Shown here one piece after another: positions 42,840 through 51,836 of a stretch of 64,000 nucleotides of DNA. Each line of letters begins with the position of its first letter. The stretch's first letter is position 1. The stretch comes from SZUA-430 sp965227535. GTDB taxonomy: Bacteria > Pseudomonadota > Alphaproteobacteria > Micropepsales > Micropepsaceae. Under the pieces are notes generated by a model. The model ran no database searches, had not been told where the DNA came from, and worked only from the letters and a program-made list of their open reading frames with translations. The stretch is from positions 1,116,001-1,180,000 of the forward strand of contig OZ245761.1 in assembly GCA_965227535.1 (NCBI GenBank), given 5' to 3'. A program made the translations under genes and the position numbers.

Positions 42840-43204
42840 GCGGCGGTGAAGATCGTGGCGGCGGCTTCGGCGGCGGCGGTGACCGTGGTGGCTTCGGCGG
42901 CGGTGGAGATCGCGGCGGCTTCGGCGGCGGCGGTGATCGCGGCGGCTTCGGTGGCGGCGGCGGCGCAGGTGGTGCAGGCGGACGTCGTCCGTTCTTCCGC
43001 CGGCGCAAGACGTGCCCCTTCTCCGGCGCCAACGCGCCGAAGATCGACTACAAGGACGGCAAGCTTCTGTCGCGCTTCATTTCCGAACGCGGCAAGATCG
43101 TTCCCTCGCGCATCACGGCGGTCTCCGCCAAGAAGCAGCGCGAGTTGGCGACGGCCATCAAGCGTGCGCGTTTCCTCGCGCTGCTGCCCTACGTCGTTTC
43201 GTAA
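42836..43204 (+). CDS. rpsR: 30S ribosomal protein S18 with Gly-Arg repeat extension
   Basis: A 122-residue S18, about 35-45 residues longer than usual. Residues 51-122 are the S18 core (RRPFFRRRKTCPFSGANAPK, KLLSRFISERGKIVPSRITA). Residues 1-50 are almost only Gly, Asp, Arg and Phe: three exact copies of DRGGFGGGG plus a degenerate first copy. The DNA shows a matching 27-bp tandem repeat. The extension resembles RGG boxes of RNA-binding proteins and probably projects from the ribosome; its role is unknown. Confidence 0.93.
   Translation: MSGGEDRGGGFGGGGDRGGFGGGGDRGGFGGGGDRGGFGGGGGAGGAGGRRPFFRRRKTCPFSGANAPKIDYKDGKLLSRFISERGKIVPSRITAVSAKKQRELATAIKRARFLALLPYVVS
42846..42970 (+). repeat. 27-bp tandem repeat inside rpsR
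   Basis: Four tandem units of 27 bp encoding DRGGFGGGG (first one variant). Third positions vary between units (GGT/GGC, CGT/CGC), so the protein repeat appears to be kept by selection, not only by recent duplication. The unit count may vary among strains. Confidence 0.75.
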
Positions 43205-43219
43205 GCGGGAGATAAAATC

Positions 43220-43918
43220 ATGCAAGTAATCCTGCTCGAACGCGTCGAAAAGCTCGGCCAAATGGGCGAAGTTGTGAAGGTGAAGGACGGCTTCGCCCGC
43301 AACTTCCTCCTGCCCCGCAAAAAAGCGTTGCGCGCGACGAAAGACAACATCGCCCGCTTCGACAAAGAGAAAGCTCAGCTTGAGGCGCGTAACCTCACGC
43401 TGAAGAAGGAAGCCGAAGGCGTCGCCGGCAAGCTCGACAAGCAAAAGTTCGTCGTCCTGCGTCAGGCAGGCGAAACGGGCATGCTCTACGGCTCGGTCTC
43501 GACGCGCGATATCGCCGACGCGGTCTCCGCCGGCGGCATCTCGCTGTCGCGCGAGCAAGTCACGCTCGACAAGCCGATCAAGTCGCTGGGCCTGCACGAC
43601 ATCAAAGTCGTGCTGCACCCGGAAGTCCGCGTCGGCATCGTGCTGAACGTCGCGCGCACGGCCGAAGAAGCCGAACGTCAGGCGCGCGGTGAAAACGTGC
43701 TCAAGACGGAAGCCGAACAAGCCCGCGCCGACGCCGAAGCATTGTTCGAAGACGCCGAAGCGGCCAGACGCTTGAACAACGAGGACGGCGAAGAAGAAGC
43801 CGCCCCCGCCGAAGCCAAGCCGAAAAGAGAAAAGAAGGCAGCCGCCCCGAAAGAGGCCGAAGCCGAAACTGCGGACGAAAAGCCCGCAAAAAAGAAGAAG
43901 AAAAAAGACGAAGAATAA
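43220..43918 (+). CDS. rplI: 50S ribosomal protein L9 with acidic/lysine tail
   Basis: A 232-residue L9; the usual length is about 150. The N-domain (MQVILLERVEKLGQMGEVVK, FARNFLLPRKKALRAT) and C-domain (RDIADAVSAGG, KVVLHPEVRVGIVLNVART) are normal. An extra C-terminal tail of about 70-80 residues is made of Ala, Glu and Lys and ends PAKKKKKKDEE, presumably disordered. A strong terminator follows at 43940. Confidence 0.95.
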   Translation: MQVILLERVEKLGQMGEVVKVKDGFARNFLLPRKKALRATKDNIARFDKEKAQLEARNLTLKKEAEGVAGKLDKQKFVVLRQAGETGMLYGSVSTRDIADAVSAGGISLSREQVTLDKPIKSLGLHDIKVVLHPEVRVGIVLNVARTAEEAERQARGENVLKTEAEQARADAEALFEDAEAARRLNNEDGEEEAAPAEAKPKREKKAAAPKEAEAETADEKPAKKKKKKDEE

Positions 43919-43939
43919 AATCAGGAACGCTCAAGACCC

Positions 43940-43969
43940 AAGGCCGCGAAGCAATTCGCGGCCTTTTTC
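43940..43969 (+). terminator. Intrinsic terminator of the S6-S18-L9 operon
   Basis: Perfect 11-base stem AAGGCCGCGAA / TTCGCGGCCTT with GCAA loop, followed by a T-run. Confidence 0.92.
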
Positions 43970-43986
43970 ATTGCCTCATCTCGTCA

Positions 43987-44073
43987 CCCCTCGCCCGCCT
44001 TTGGGCGGGAGAGGGGTGAACACTCTTCGTGAACCTTCGTGTGCTTCGCGCCTTCGTGGTGAAACTGAAGTTT
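43987..44073. repeat. Palindromic intergenic repeat (family D)
   Basis: Arms ACCCCTCGCCCGCC and GGGCGGGAGAGGGGT (43988-44018) form a hairpin, followed by a TTCGTG-rich stretch (CTTCGTGAACCTTCGTG, CCTTCGTGGTGAAA). Such elements are scattered in many alphaproteobacterial genomes. The rest of the 357-bp gap between rplI and dnaB (to 44275) is A/T-richer and presumably contains the dnaB promoter; I see no gene there. Confidence 0.5.
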
Positions 44074-44275
44074 CACCGCACCGCCGCATGAAATTGCCCG
44101 CGCAAAAATTCCGCGCCGCACACCAACCGTTCTGTCGTAAAATTTATTGAGCGAATCACCGTGCGCCGCTTGACAACGGGCGTCCGCGAAAAGCGCAAGC
44201 TTCAGCCAAATTTGAGCTGTGCAAAACGCGCGATCGCTAATTGCACCGACCACCCCTTTGCAGTTTCTAAAGCCC

Positions 44276-45784
44276 ATGAACCTCGCCGTCGCGCCCAAGC
44301 CTGAGACTCAAGAAACGCTCCGCCACACGCCCTTCGACGTTGAGGCGGAACAGGCGTTGCTCGGCGCCATCCTCGTCAACAACGACGCGTTCGAACGCGT
44401 GGCGGGCTTCCTCGAGGCCGAACATTTCCACGAGCCGCTGCATCAGCGCGTGTTCGAAGCGATCGCGCGCGTCGTGCGCAAAGGTCAACTCGCGTCACCC
44501 GTAACGCTGCGCCCCTACTTCGCGCTCGACGCGGCGATGAAGGATGTCGGCGGCGCCGACTATCTCGCCGAACTCACGCGCTTCTCGCCCTCGGTGATCA
44601 ACGCGGCCGAGATCGGCCGCATGATCTTCGAACTCTCGCAGCGCCGTGACCTGATCAAGGTCGGCGAAGAAATCGTCAACGTCGCCTACGACCCGCCGAT
44701 CGACCTCTCTCCCGCCGAACAAGTCGAAGAAGCGGAAAAGAATCTCTACCGCATCGCCGACAAGGGCCGCTTCGGCGGCGGCTTCCGCGGGTTCAAAGCG
44801 GCAGTGACCGGCGCCATCGAGGCGGCGGAACGCGCCTATCAATCGGCAGGCAAAGTCAGCGGCGTGTCGACTGGTTTCGCCGACCTGGACTCGCTGCTGG
44901 GCGGCTTCCAGAAATCTGACCTCATCATCATCGCCGCGCGCCCCGCGATGGGTAAGACCTCGCTGGCGACGAACATGGCATTTCATGCCGCGCGCGAACA
45001 CATGCGCAGCGAAGGGCAATCGGGAGGACGCGTCGCGTTCTTCTCGCTCGAAATGTCGGCCGAGCAATTGGCCGCACGTATCTTGGCCGAGCAGGCGGAG
45101 GTATCGAGCTCCAGCATGCGCCGCGGCAAGCTGGACGAACGCGACCTGCACGCGTTGATTCACGCAGGCGCCGAACTTGAGCGACTGCCGTTCTACATCG
45201 ACGACACAGGCGGCCTCTCGATCGCACAGGTCGCGGCGCGCTCAAGGCGGCTCGCACGTTCCGGCGGCCTCGGCTTGATCGTCGTGGACTATTTGCAGCT
45301 GCTGACCGGCTCGGCATCGAAGCGCAACGCCGAAAGTCGCGTGCAGGAAGTGACCGAGATTTCCAAGGGCCTAAAAACCCTAGCGAAAGAACTAGCAGTG
45401 CCTGTCGTCGCGCTGTCGCAGCTTTCACGCGGCGTGGACAATCGCGATGACAAGCGTCCGACACTCGCCGACCTTCGCGAGTCCGGCTCGATCGAGCAGG
45501 ATGCCGACGTCGTGATGTTCATCTATCGCGAAGCCTACTACATGCAAACGAAGATGCCGACCGCCAGCGACGACCCGGCGGCGCTGCAGAAATGGCAAGA
45601 AAAGTTCAATGCGATCGAATTCATGGCGGACGTCTTGGTCGAAAAGCATCGTCACGGCCCGACCAACAAAGTGACCCTCCGCTTCGAACCGCGCTTCACC
45701 AAATTCTACGATCTCGCAGACGAAAGCCGCACCGCCGAGCGGCGCCCAGACACCGTCACGCTACAAATCAACCGCCCTAAGTAA
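44276..45784 (+). CDS. dnaB: Replicative DNA helicase DnaB
   Basis: A 502-residue hexameric helicase that unwinds DNA at the replication fork. N-terminal domain (PFDVEAEQALLGAILVNND) binds primase; the RecA-like domain has Walker A ARPAMGKTS (221-229), Walker B GLIVVDYLQLL and the HRNGPT-like EKHRHGPTNKVTL near the end. Length normal. The ATG at 44276 gives the standard N-terminus; the frame is open upstream to 44219. Confidence 0.96.
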   Translation: MNLAVAPKPETQETLRHTPFDVEAEQALLGAILVNNDAFERVAGFLEAEHFHEPLHQRVFEAIARVVRKGQLASPVTLRPYFALDAAMKDVGGADYLAELTRFSPSVINAAEIGRMIFELSQRRDLIKVGEEIVNVAYDPPIDLSPAEQVEEAEKNLYRIADKGRFGGGFRGFKAAVTGAIEAAERAYQSAGKVSGVSTGFADLDSLLGGFQKSDLIIIAARPAMGKTSLATNMAFHAAREHMRSEGQSGGRVAFFSLEMSAEQLAARILAEQAEVSSSSMRRGKLDERDLHALIHAGAELERLPFYIDDTGGLSIAQVAARSRRLARSGGLGLIVVDYLQLLTGSASKRNAESRVQEVTEISKGLKTLAKELAVPVVALSQLSRGVDNRDDKRPTLADLRESGSIEQDADVVMFIYREAYYMQTKMPTASDDPAALQKWQEKFNAIEFMADVLVEKHRHGPTNKVTLRFEPRFTKFYDLADESRTAERRPDTVTLQINRPK

Positions 45785-45812
45785 GGCGGCCAATCCGGCC
45801 CATAACCAACAA

Positions 45813-45848
45813 GTGCCATGGTCCGCGCAGGCGGCCCACCCACGACTT
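45813..45848. repeat. Partial copy of palindromic repeat family A
   Basis: TGCCATGGTCCGCGCAGGCG followed by the CCACCCACGACTT block, matching the left half of 8621-8710. The right arm is missing or replaced, so this is a solo half-element between dnaB and the next gene. Confidence 0.6.
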
Positions 45849-45982
45849 GCCGGCGCTTGCGCGGGCTCAATGTCGACACTGCCGGTGCGGCTTCGTGTTC
45901 TTGGTGTTTCAATCCGACAGCAGCAACACGGCGCCAGGCGCGGCACCTAGGCCGGAGCGGACGGCTGCGCTAGACTTTATGG

Positions 45983-46738
45983 ATGATCCAGCGCCCCGCC
46001 CTCATCGGCTTGGTATTGTCGCTTGCGTCCGCCTCGGCCAACGCAGCCGACAGAGCCTCAGGCATCCTCACCATGGGCTGCGGCGACGTATCGCTGAGCC
46101 TCGATATCAAGGACGGAGGAGGGCCGCTAACGGGCAATCCGCTTATCGCCGTCGAGGCGACGGCGGCGCAACGCGAACAAATCTTCGATTTCGCGGGTCT
46201 AAAGCCCATTCAACGTCGCACGTGGACCAGCCTGCACGTCGAACTCGACGGTCACTTCGACGCCGAAGTCACCGAAGGATATTTTGGAAAATACGCGCGC
46301 AAGTTCACGCTCTCCGGCGTGCGCGCCTCTCGGCTGTTGAAGTCCCGCGAGTCCATGAACGCCTACCGCGACGAACTCCAAACCTACCACGGCTACATGT
46401 TCGTCGATCGCGAGATGGTCGCCTTCCTGCCGCTCGAACACAAAGGCGAAGCCTGGTGGATATTCGCGGACAACGATGAGGTCAATGCCGAGATCAAGAA
46501 GCGCTTCGGTGAATTCGATTTCGACAACGCAAGCGGCTTCGAACGCCAATTCGCGCGCGTTGAGATCGAAGGTTGGATAGGGCCGCCGGGCCGTTACGGC
46601 CACATGAGCGCGTTCGTCAGAGAAATCGTCGTTTCGCATCTCAAATACGAAGCTCAGGTCACGCCCGACGAACTGAAAGAAGCCGGCGTCGTCGGCGGCC
46701 CCGAGCCGCCGCTACTGCGCTGCGCACGGCTACAGTAA
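45983..46738 (+). CDS. Exported hypothetical protein
   Basis: A 251-residue protein with a signal peptide (LIGLVLSLASASANA). The mature domain includes TMGCGDVSLSLDIKDGGGP, RRTWTSLHVELDGHFDAEV and a second Cys near the C-terminus (LLRCARLQ); the pair may form a disulfide. No recognised family. Located between dnaB and alr on the same strand, but with separate spacing. Confidence 0.65.
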   Translation: MIQRPALIGLVLSLASASANAADRASGILTMGCGDVSLSLDIKDGGGPLTGNPLIAVEATAAQREQIFDFAGLKPIQRRTWTSLHVELDGHFDAEVTEGYFGKYARKFTLSGVRASRLLKSRESMNAYRDELQTYHGYMFVDREMVAFLPLEHKGEAWWIFADNDEVNAEIKKRFGEFDFDNASGFERQFARVEIEGWIGPPGRYGHMSAFVREIVVSHLKYEAQVTPDELKEAGVVGGPEPPLLRCARLQ

Positions 46739-46808
46739 GCCCCCGACGTGCGCCTTCCGCGGGGAACGCCTTGGTTTGGCCCCACGTTCCGTGCTACCCG
46801 CGAGCCTG

Positions 46809-47876
46809 ATGCACGCCCTCTCGCGCCCCACACTGACCATCGACCTGCTCGCGATCGTCGAGAACTACCGCCGCCTCATCGCCCAGGTGAAGCCGGCGGA
46901 GGTGGCGGCCGTCGTAAAGGCCGACGGCTACGGCCTCGGCGCACGGCCTATCGCACTCGCCCTCGCGACGGCGGGCTGCAAGACGTTCTTCGTCGCGCAT
47001 GTCGAAGAAGGCGCAGCCCTACGCCCGACGATCCCGAACGCAACCATCTTCGTCCTGCACGGTTACGACGCGGCGCACCGCGCCCTCTTCGCCGAACACA
47101 AACTCGCGCCGGTTATTTCCAGCAAGCCGCAACTTGTCGATTGGCTGAAGGCGGGATTGCGCACCGAACACGGCTTACACCTCGACACCGGCATGTCGCG
47201 CCTCGGCTTGTCGGAAGCCGACCTGACGCTCGTCGAAGGCGCGGCGACCCCGTCGCTGGTGATGAGCCACCTCGCCTCCGCCGATGACCCTGAGCATGCG
47301 AAGAACGAGGAGCAGCTCACCCGCTTCCGCGCGCTGACCAACCGATTCTCCAACACCCGCTTCAGCCTCGCTGCATCGGGTGGTTGTTTCTTGGGCGCTC
47401 CGTTCGCCTTCGACTTGGTGCGGCCGGGCATTGCCCTTTATGGCGGGAACCCCGGGAAATCCAACGAAAACCCGATGCGGGGCACGGTAAGATTGACGGC
47501 GCCCCTGCTGCAGGTACGTTCGATTGACAGGGGGGATACCGTCGGTTACGGAGCCACCTATTCCGCAAGCGGGCCGCGGCGTTTGGGCATCGCGGCCATA
47601 GGCTATGCCGACGGCTTGATGCGTTCGCTGTCGAACAGGGGACATGGTGTGATCGCAGGCGTGAAATGTCCCATCGTCGGGCGCGTATCGATGGACCTCG
47701 TCACGCTCGATGTGACCCAGGTGCCAGAGCGCGAAACGAACCCCGGCACCGCGGTCGAATTCATCGGCGAAAGCCAAACGATTGACGACCTGGCGCGCGC
47801 CGCCGGCACGCTGCCGTACGAAATCTACACGCGCCTCGGCCCCCGGATCGAGCGCCACTACACAGGGGCGCGTTGA
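46809..47876 (+). CDS. alr: Alanine racemase
   Basis: A 355-residue fold type III PLP enzyme making D-alanine for peptidoglycan. PLP Lys37 in AAVVKADGYGLGA and the catalytic Tyr247 in GDTVGYGATYSASG are present, as is IGYADGLMR. Start ATG at 46809; a TTG at 46776 would add 11 residues with no support. Four bases separate it from mlaE, so both are probably in one transcript. Confidence 0.94.
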   Translation: MHALSRPTLTIDLLAIVENYRRLIAQVKPAEVAAVVKADGYGLGARPIALALATAGCKTFFVAHVEEGAALRPTIPNATIFVLHGYDAAHRALFAEHKLAPVISSKPQLVDWLKAGLRTEHGLHLDTGMSRLGLSEADLTLVEGAATPSLVMSHLASADDPEHAKNEEQLTRFRALTNRFSNTRFSLAASGGCFLGAPFAFDLVRPGIALYGGNPGKSNENPMRGTVRLTAPLLQVRSIDRGDTVGYGATYSASGPRRLGIAAIGYADGLMRSLSNRGHGVIAGVKCPIVGRVSMDLVTLDVTQVPERETNPGTAVEFIGESQTIDDLARAAGTLPYEIYTRLGPRIERHYTGAR

Positions 47877-47880
47877 ACGC

Positions 47881-48660
47881 ATGAATCCCTTTGCCCTCGT
47901 CGGCCGCTTCGTCATCGCATTCTTAAGCGAGATCGGGCGCATCTCCATATTCGCCTCCAAAGCCGTGCCCGCGGTCGTCATGCCGCCGATCTATTTCCGC
48001 CTCATCGGCCAGCAGATGATGCGCATCGGCTATTTCTCGCTTCCCGTCGTCGGCCTCACCGCCTTCTTCACCGGCGGCGCGCTAGCGCTACAGATCTTCG
48101 TCGGCAGCGACATCGGCGCCGAAACACTGGTGCCGCAGATCGTGGTCCTCGGCATCACGCGCGAACTTGGTCCGGTCATGGCGGGCCTGATGGTCGCCGG
48201 CCGCGTGTCGGCGGCGATCGCGGCCGAACTCGGCACCATGCGCGTGACGGAACAGATCGACGCCCTCGTCACCCTCTCGACCAACCCCTTCAAATACCTC
48301 GTCGCCCCGCGCCTCGTCGCGGCGGTGCTGACCATGCCCATCCTCGTCGCCATCGCCGACATTATCGGCGTCATGGGCGGCTGGGTTGTCGGCGTCTATT
48401 CGCTCGATTTCAACTCGTCGGTCTACCTGAAGAACTCCGTCGACTTCCTAAAGCTCGGCGACGTCACGTCAGGCCTCTACAAGGCGGCGGTGTTCGGCTT
48501 CATCATCGCGCTGATGGGCTGCTACCACGGCTATAACTCCAAGGGCGGCGCACAAGGCGTCGGCGCTGCGACGACGAACGCGGTGGTCTCCGCCGCGATC
48601 CTGATCCTGGCCGCCAACTACGTCATGACCTCGCTCTTCTTCGGTGAGGGCAGCCGATGA
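47881..48660 (+). CDS. mlaE: MlaE-type ABC transporter permease
   Basis: A 259-residue inner-membrane permease of the phospholipid transport (Mla) family: FFTGGALALQIFVGSDIGAE, ITRELGPVMAGLMVAGRVSA, AAELGTMRVTEQIDALVTL. Acts with MlaF; the stop overlaps the mlaF start. Part of an ABC system that moves phospholipids between inner and outer membrane. Confidence 0.92.
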   Translation: MNPFALVGRFVIAFLSEIGRISIFASKAVPAVVMPPIYFRLIGQQMMRIGYFSLPVVGLTAFFTGGALALQIFVGSDIGAETLVPQIVVLGITRELGPVMAGLMVAGRVSAAIAAELGTMRVTEQIDALVTLSTNPFKYLVAPRLVAAVLTMPILVAIADIIGVMGGWVVGVYSLDFNSSVYLKNSVDFLKLGDVTSGLYKAAVFGFIIALMGCYHGYNSKGGAQGVGAATTNAVVSAAILILAANYVMTSLFFGEGSR

Positions 48661-49427
48661 CCACGCCCAAGATCGAACTGAAGGACGTCTACAAACGCTT
48701 CGGCTCGAAGGTCGTGCTCGACGGCGTCAACCTCTCGATCCAACCCGGCGAGTCGCTGGTCATCATCGGCGGCTCCGGCACCGGCAAATCGGTCACGATC
48801 AAGAGCATCTTAGGGCTGATCACGCCCGACCGCGGCTCGATCAAAGTCGATGGCCAAGAAGTCACGCGCCTCACCGGCCGCGCGCGCGAGCAGGTGAACC
48901 GCAAATTCGGCATGCTCTTCCAAGCCGCAGCCCTATTCGACTCCCTGACGGTCTGGGAGAACGTGGCCTTCGCGTTGATCCAGGGCCGCGGCCTGGGCCG
49001 CACTGAAGCGAAAAAGATCGCGCTGCAAAAGCTCGCGAAAGTGGGCCTCGGTCCCGAGGTCGCCGAACTCTCGCCCAGCGAACTGTCGGGCGGCATGCAA
49101 AAGCGCGTCGGCCTCGCCCGCGCCATCGCAGCCGAACCCGAGATCATCTTCTTCGACGAACCCACGACCGGCCTCGACCCGATCATGGCCGACGTCATCA
49201 ACGACCTGATCGTTGCGACCGTGAAGGACATGGGCGTCACGACCCTGTCGATCACCCACGATATGGCAAGCGCCCGCAAAATCGCCGACAAAATCGCCAT
49301 GCTCTACAAGGGCAAGATCATCTGGGCCGGCCGCAAGGAAGATGTCGACAATTCCGGCAACCCCTACGTCGAGCAATTCATCCACGGCCGCGCCGAAGGC
49401 CCCATCAAGATGGAAGTCGTCCGCTAG
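48657..49427 (+). CDS. mlaF: MlaF-type ABC transporter ATPase
   Basis: A 256-residue ATPase: Walker A GGSGTGKSV, signature LSGGMQKRVGLARAI, Walker B IIFFDEPTTGLDP, switch His in ITHDMASARK. Partner of MlaE. The usual next gene, mlaD (MCE protein), is absent; a decayed repeat and unrelated genes follow, so the MCE subunit must be encoded elsewhere. Confidence 0.92.
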   Translation: MTTPKIELKDVYKRFGSKVVLDGVNLSIQPGESLVIIGGSGTGKSVTIKSILGLITPDRGSIKVDGQEVTRLTGRAREQVNRKFGMLFQAAALFDSLTVWENVAFALIQGRGLGRTEAKKIALQKLAKVGLGPEVAELSPSELSGGMQKRVGLARAIAAEPEIIFFDEPTTGLDPIMADVINDLIVATVKDMGVTTLSITHDMASARKIADKIAMLYKGKIIWAGRKEDVDNSGNPYVEQFIHGRAEGPIKMEVVR

Positions 49428-49442
49428 CCCGGACCTCACAAG

Positions 49443-49515
49443 GTTGTCATCGCACGGGTCAAGCGGCCGCGTTGCACAGTAACGCCCTGGCGAGCCTTAC
49501 TGTCGGCGAGAATGA
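49443..49515. repeat. Decayed copy of nested palindromic repeat family B
   Basis: Shares GCGAGCCTTACTGTC and the CGCGTTGC-AACGC hairpin with the complete copy at 14862-15039, but lacks the outer CCGGAAG arms and the second half. Lies between mlaF and the exported protein gene. Confidence 0.55.
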
Positions 49516-49536
49516 GAGCTTGAGAGTTCGTCCCGA

Positions 49537-49950
49537 ATGAAACTGAACCGCCGATCCATCGCCGCACTGGTCGCGCTCGCCCTCGTTGTCCCGTTCGCAC
49601 CGGCCGCCGTCGCACAACCCGACGAGAAGTGCCGCGGCCCAGAAGACGAAACCGAACTCGACACCACCGCCATTCGTGTCGTCTCGCCGAAGCGAGAGGA
49701 ATTCCTGGCCGCCGTCCGCGCTTACGCCGCCGGCAAATCGCTCGGCGTGGGCAGCGCCACCGACAAGCGAGGGTGGATCGTGCTGCTCCTCGAGACCCGC
49801 CCTTACGGCGTGACGATCGAAGTGGAATCGGCGGACATGAACAACTTCCGCGCCGTCGTGCGCACCTGCAATGCGACGCAAGACTGGCGCCCCTATTGGA
49901 CGGCGTTCAAGCAATTCATCGATGCCAACCGCGCACAGTGGAGTGGCTGA
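49537..49950 (+). CDS. Exported hypothetical protein
   Basis: A 137-residue protein with a signal peptide (MKLNRRSIAALVALALVVPF, cleaved near AQPDEK). Contains two Cys (EKCRGPEDE and RTCNATQDW) that could form a disulfide. No recognised family. Confidence 0.6.
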   Translation: MKLNRRSIAALVALALVVPFAPAAVAQPDEKCRGPEDETELDTTAIRVVSPKREEFLAAVRAYAAGKSLGVGSATDKRGWIVLLLETRPYGVTIEVESADMNNFRAVVRTCNATQDWRPYWTAFKQFIDANRAQWSG

Positions 49951-49980
49951 AAGGGCTCGATTGTCGAAGATCGCCGGACC

Positions 49981-50904
49981 CTAAGCTGCAGCGTGAGACG
50001 CATCACGGTGTCCCCTGAAGCGCCACATAAGCCACCCGATCGCGCCGGCAAAGAAGAGCACGCAGAAAATGCTGCCCTCCGGTCCCTGCGCGCCGCCCGT
50101 CAAGTCGCGTGGACCGACGGCGGTCAAATGGATGAGTAACGACGGCACGTCGGCATCAAGACCCGTCACCGGCAATTCGAACCCCGTGGCCAACAACCAA
50201 TTCCATCCGGCGTGCCAGCCCATCACGCCCCAGATGCTGCCCGCCTTCACCGCCCACGCGCACGCGAACACGCCGAACAAAAATGTCCCCAGCGTGACAA
50301 GCCAAGGCTGCCCCGGCCCATAGTGCAGCAGTGAAAACACCATCGACGACAGCACCACACCGAGCACCACATTGAACTTGCGCGCAATCGCCGACAGCAA
50401 CCAACCGCGAAACACGAATTCCTCGACGCTCGACTGCACCGCGAAACACACGAGCAGTATGCCGATGCGCACCAGCGCGTCCGTTGATTGAAACGCCTTC
50501 AACGGCTGCCCCGCTTCAAGCCCGCCCGCCAGCCAAATCGCAAAGACAACGCCGCAGATGGTGATCAGCCCCATCGCGTGACCCAGCAAGAACTTCAGTA
50601 CGCCCCACCCGCCCGCGAGCCCGACGGTCGCGAGCGGCCGCCGCTCGACAAGCCGAACCCAGGCCACGACGGCAAGCGCCATCATGGAAAACGGAAACAG
50701 CAGCAGCGCGACGAGACCGTTGAACCCAACGTTGTCGCCCTTTGCATTTAACAGCCCAAGATATTCGAGCAGATTGTCAGCGCCCAGCGACGGCGGAACG
50801 ACGAGCAAAAGGCACAAGAGCGGCGCGAGCACGCCCCAGGGAATCCAGCCCCGTGCGGGGTCCGCCGAATAGAGCGCGATGGGCTTGAGTAGTGATGTGT
50901 TCAT
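49981..50904 (-). CDS. CPBP-family intramembrane metalloprotease
   Basis: A 307-residue polytopic protein with the CAAX/CPBP (Abi) motifs: Glu161-Glu162-x3-Arg166 in SSVEEFVFRGWLLSAI, His194 in SLLHYG and His231/Asn235 in GWHAGWNWL. The full glutamate-histidine site implies an active intramembrane protease. Known members process peptides or give self-immunity to bacteriocins. Start ATG 50904. Confidence 0.85.
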   Translation of the reverse strand: MNTSLLKPIALYSADPARGWIPWGVLAPLLCLLLVVPPSLGADNLLEYLGLLNAKGDNVGFNGLVALLLFPFSMMALAVVAWVRLVERRPLATVGLAGGWGVLKFLLGHAMGLITICGVVFAIWLAGGLEAGQPLKAFQSTDALVRIGILLVCFAVQSSVEEFVFRGWLLSAIARKFNVVLGVVLSSMVFSLLHYGPGQPWLVTLGTFLFGVFACAWAVKAGSIWGVMGWHAGWNWLLATGFELPVTGLDADVPSLLIHLTAVGPRDLTGGAQGPEGSIFCVLFFAGAIGWLMWRFRGHRDASHAAA

Positions 50905-50928
50905 ACGGCCCACTTAAGGCCGTAGGCA

Positions 50929-51747
50929 TCACGCGGGTCTAGAACGATCGTGCGAACCTCGCACGGCCCTGAGCCAAGCATTGGGCGTCAGCCCAAAACT
51001 CTTCTTGAACGACCGCCCGAGATGACTCTGATCGGCAAAGCCGCAAGCCGTGGCCGCGTCGGCAATCGACTGCCCGCCCAGCATCATAGCGCGCGCTCTA
51101 TCGAGCCGGCGCAACAGCAAGTACCGGTAAGGACTCGTGCCGAACAACGCGCGAAAGTCGCGCGACAGCTGCCACCGGTCATGCCGCGTCACGCGCTCCA
51201 ATTCGTCAAGCGAGACGTCGCACTCAATGCGCGCGTCGATAAAATCCCGCGCCTGCATCGCAGCCCGCCGGTTACCGCGGCCGATCGCCTTCGCTCCGCC
51301 GGAAAGACCGTCAAGCACCGTCGCCAAATCGAACAGCGCGTCCTGATACTGGGACGCCGATAGCGGCCGGTCGTAGTCGTTCAGCAACGCGCAAACCGCG
51401 CCGTAAAGCCTGGGGTCGCTGGACACACCGCCCGCAACGAACGGCAGCGCGCGTCCACCCAACACGCCTTGGATATCGGCCGGCGCAACATAGGCCGTGC
51501 GATACTGAAACGCGCCGTCGTCGCCCGCACGCCCGTCGTGAAGCTCATCGGGATGCAGAACCACCATCTGCCCCGGCCGCGAATGCCGCGTCGCCCCGCG
51601 ATAGTCGAAGCTCTGCACGCCGTGCAGCGTCACGCCGATCGCATAGGTATCGTGGCGATGCGGCGCGTAAGCCGTCCCCGAAAAACACGCCTCGATCCGA
51701 TCGATCACCCCAGGCGCTCGACGCACCCAGCCAACAGTCCCAGCCAT
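50929..51747 (-). CDS. AraC-family transcription regulator
   Basis: A 272-residue protein: N-terminal cupin sensor (HRHDTYAIGVTLHGVQSF, RPGQMVVLHPDELHDG), C-terminal double HTH (DVSLDELERVTRHDRWQLSR and SIADAATACGFADQSHLGRS). Divergent from the DUF1993 gene (gap about 90 bp), its probable target. Start at 51747; the frame extends upstream but no conserved part is lost. Confidence 0.87.
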   Translation of the reverse strand: MAGTVGWVRRAPGVIDRIEACFSGTAYAPHRHDTYAIGVTLHGVQSFDYRGATRHSRPGQMVVLHPDELHDGRAGDDGAFQYRTAYVAPADIQGVLGGRALPFVAGGVSSDPRLYGAVCALLNDYDRPLSASQYQDALFDLATVLDGLSGGAKAIGRGNRRAAMQARDFIDARIECDVSLDELERVTRHDRWQLSRDFRALFGTSPYRYLLLRRLDRARAMMLGGQSIADAATACGFADQSHLGRSFKKSFGLTPNAWLRAVRGSHDRSRPA

Positions 51748-51836
51748 TACAAACCCTAGCGTCAGCGCGCGCCCCTTGACCAGAGCGCGCCAGACCTGTC
51801 CCCTGCGCCCGCGTCGAACCCAACGAGGACAAACCG

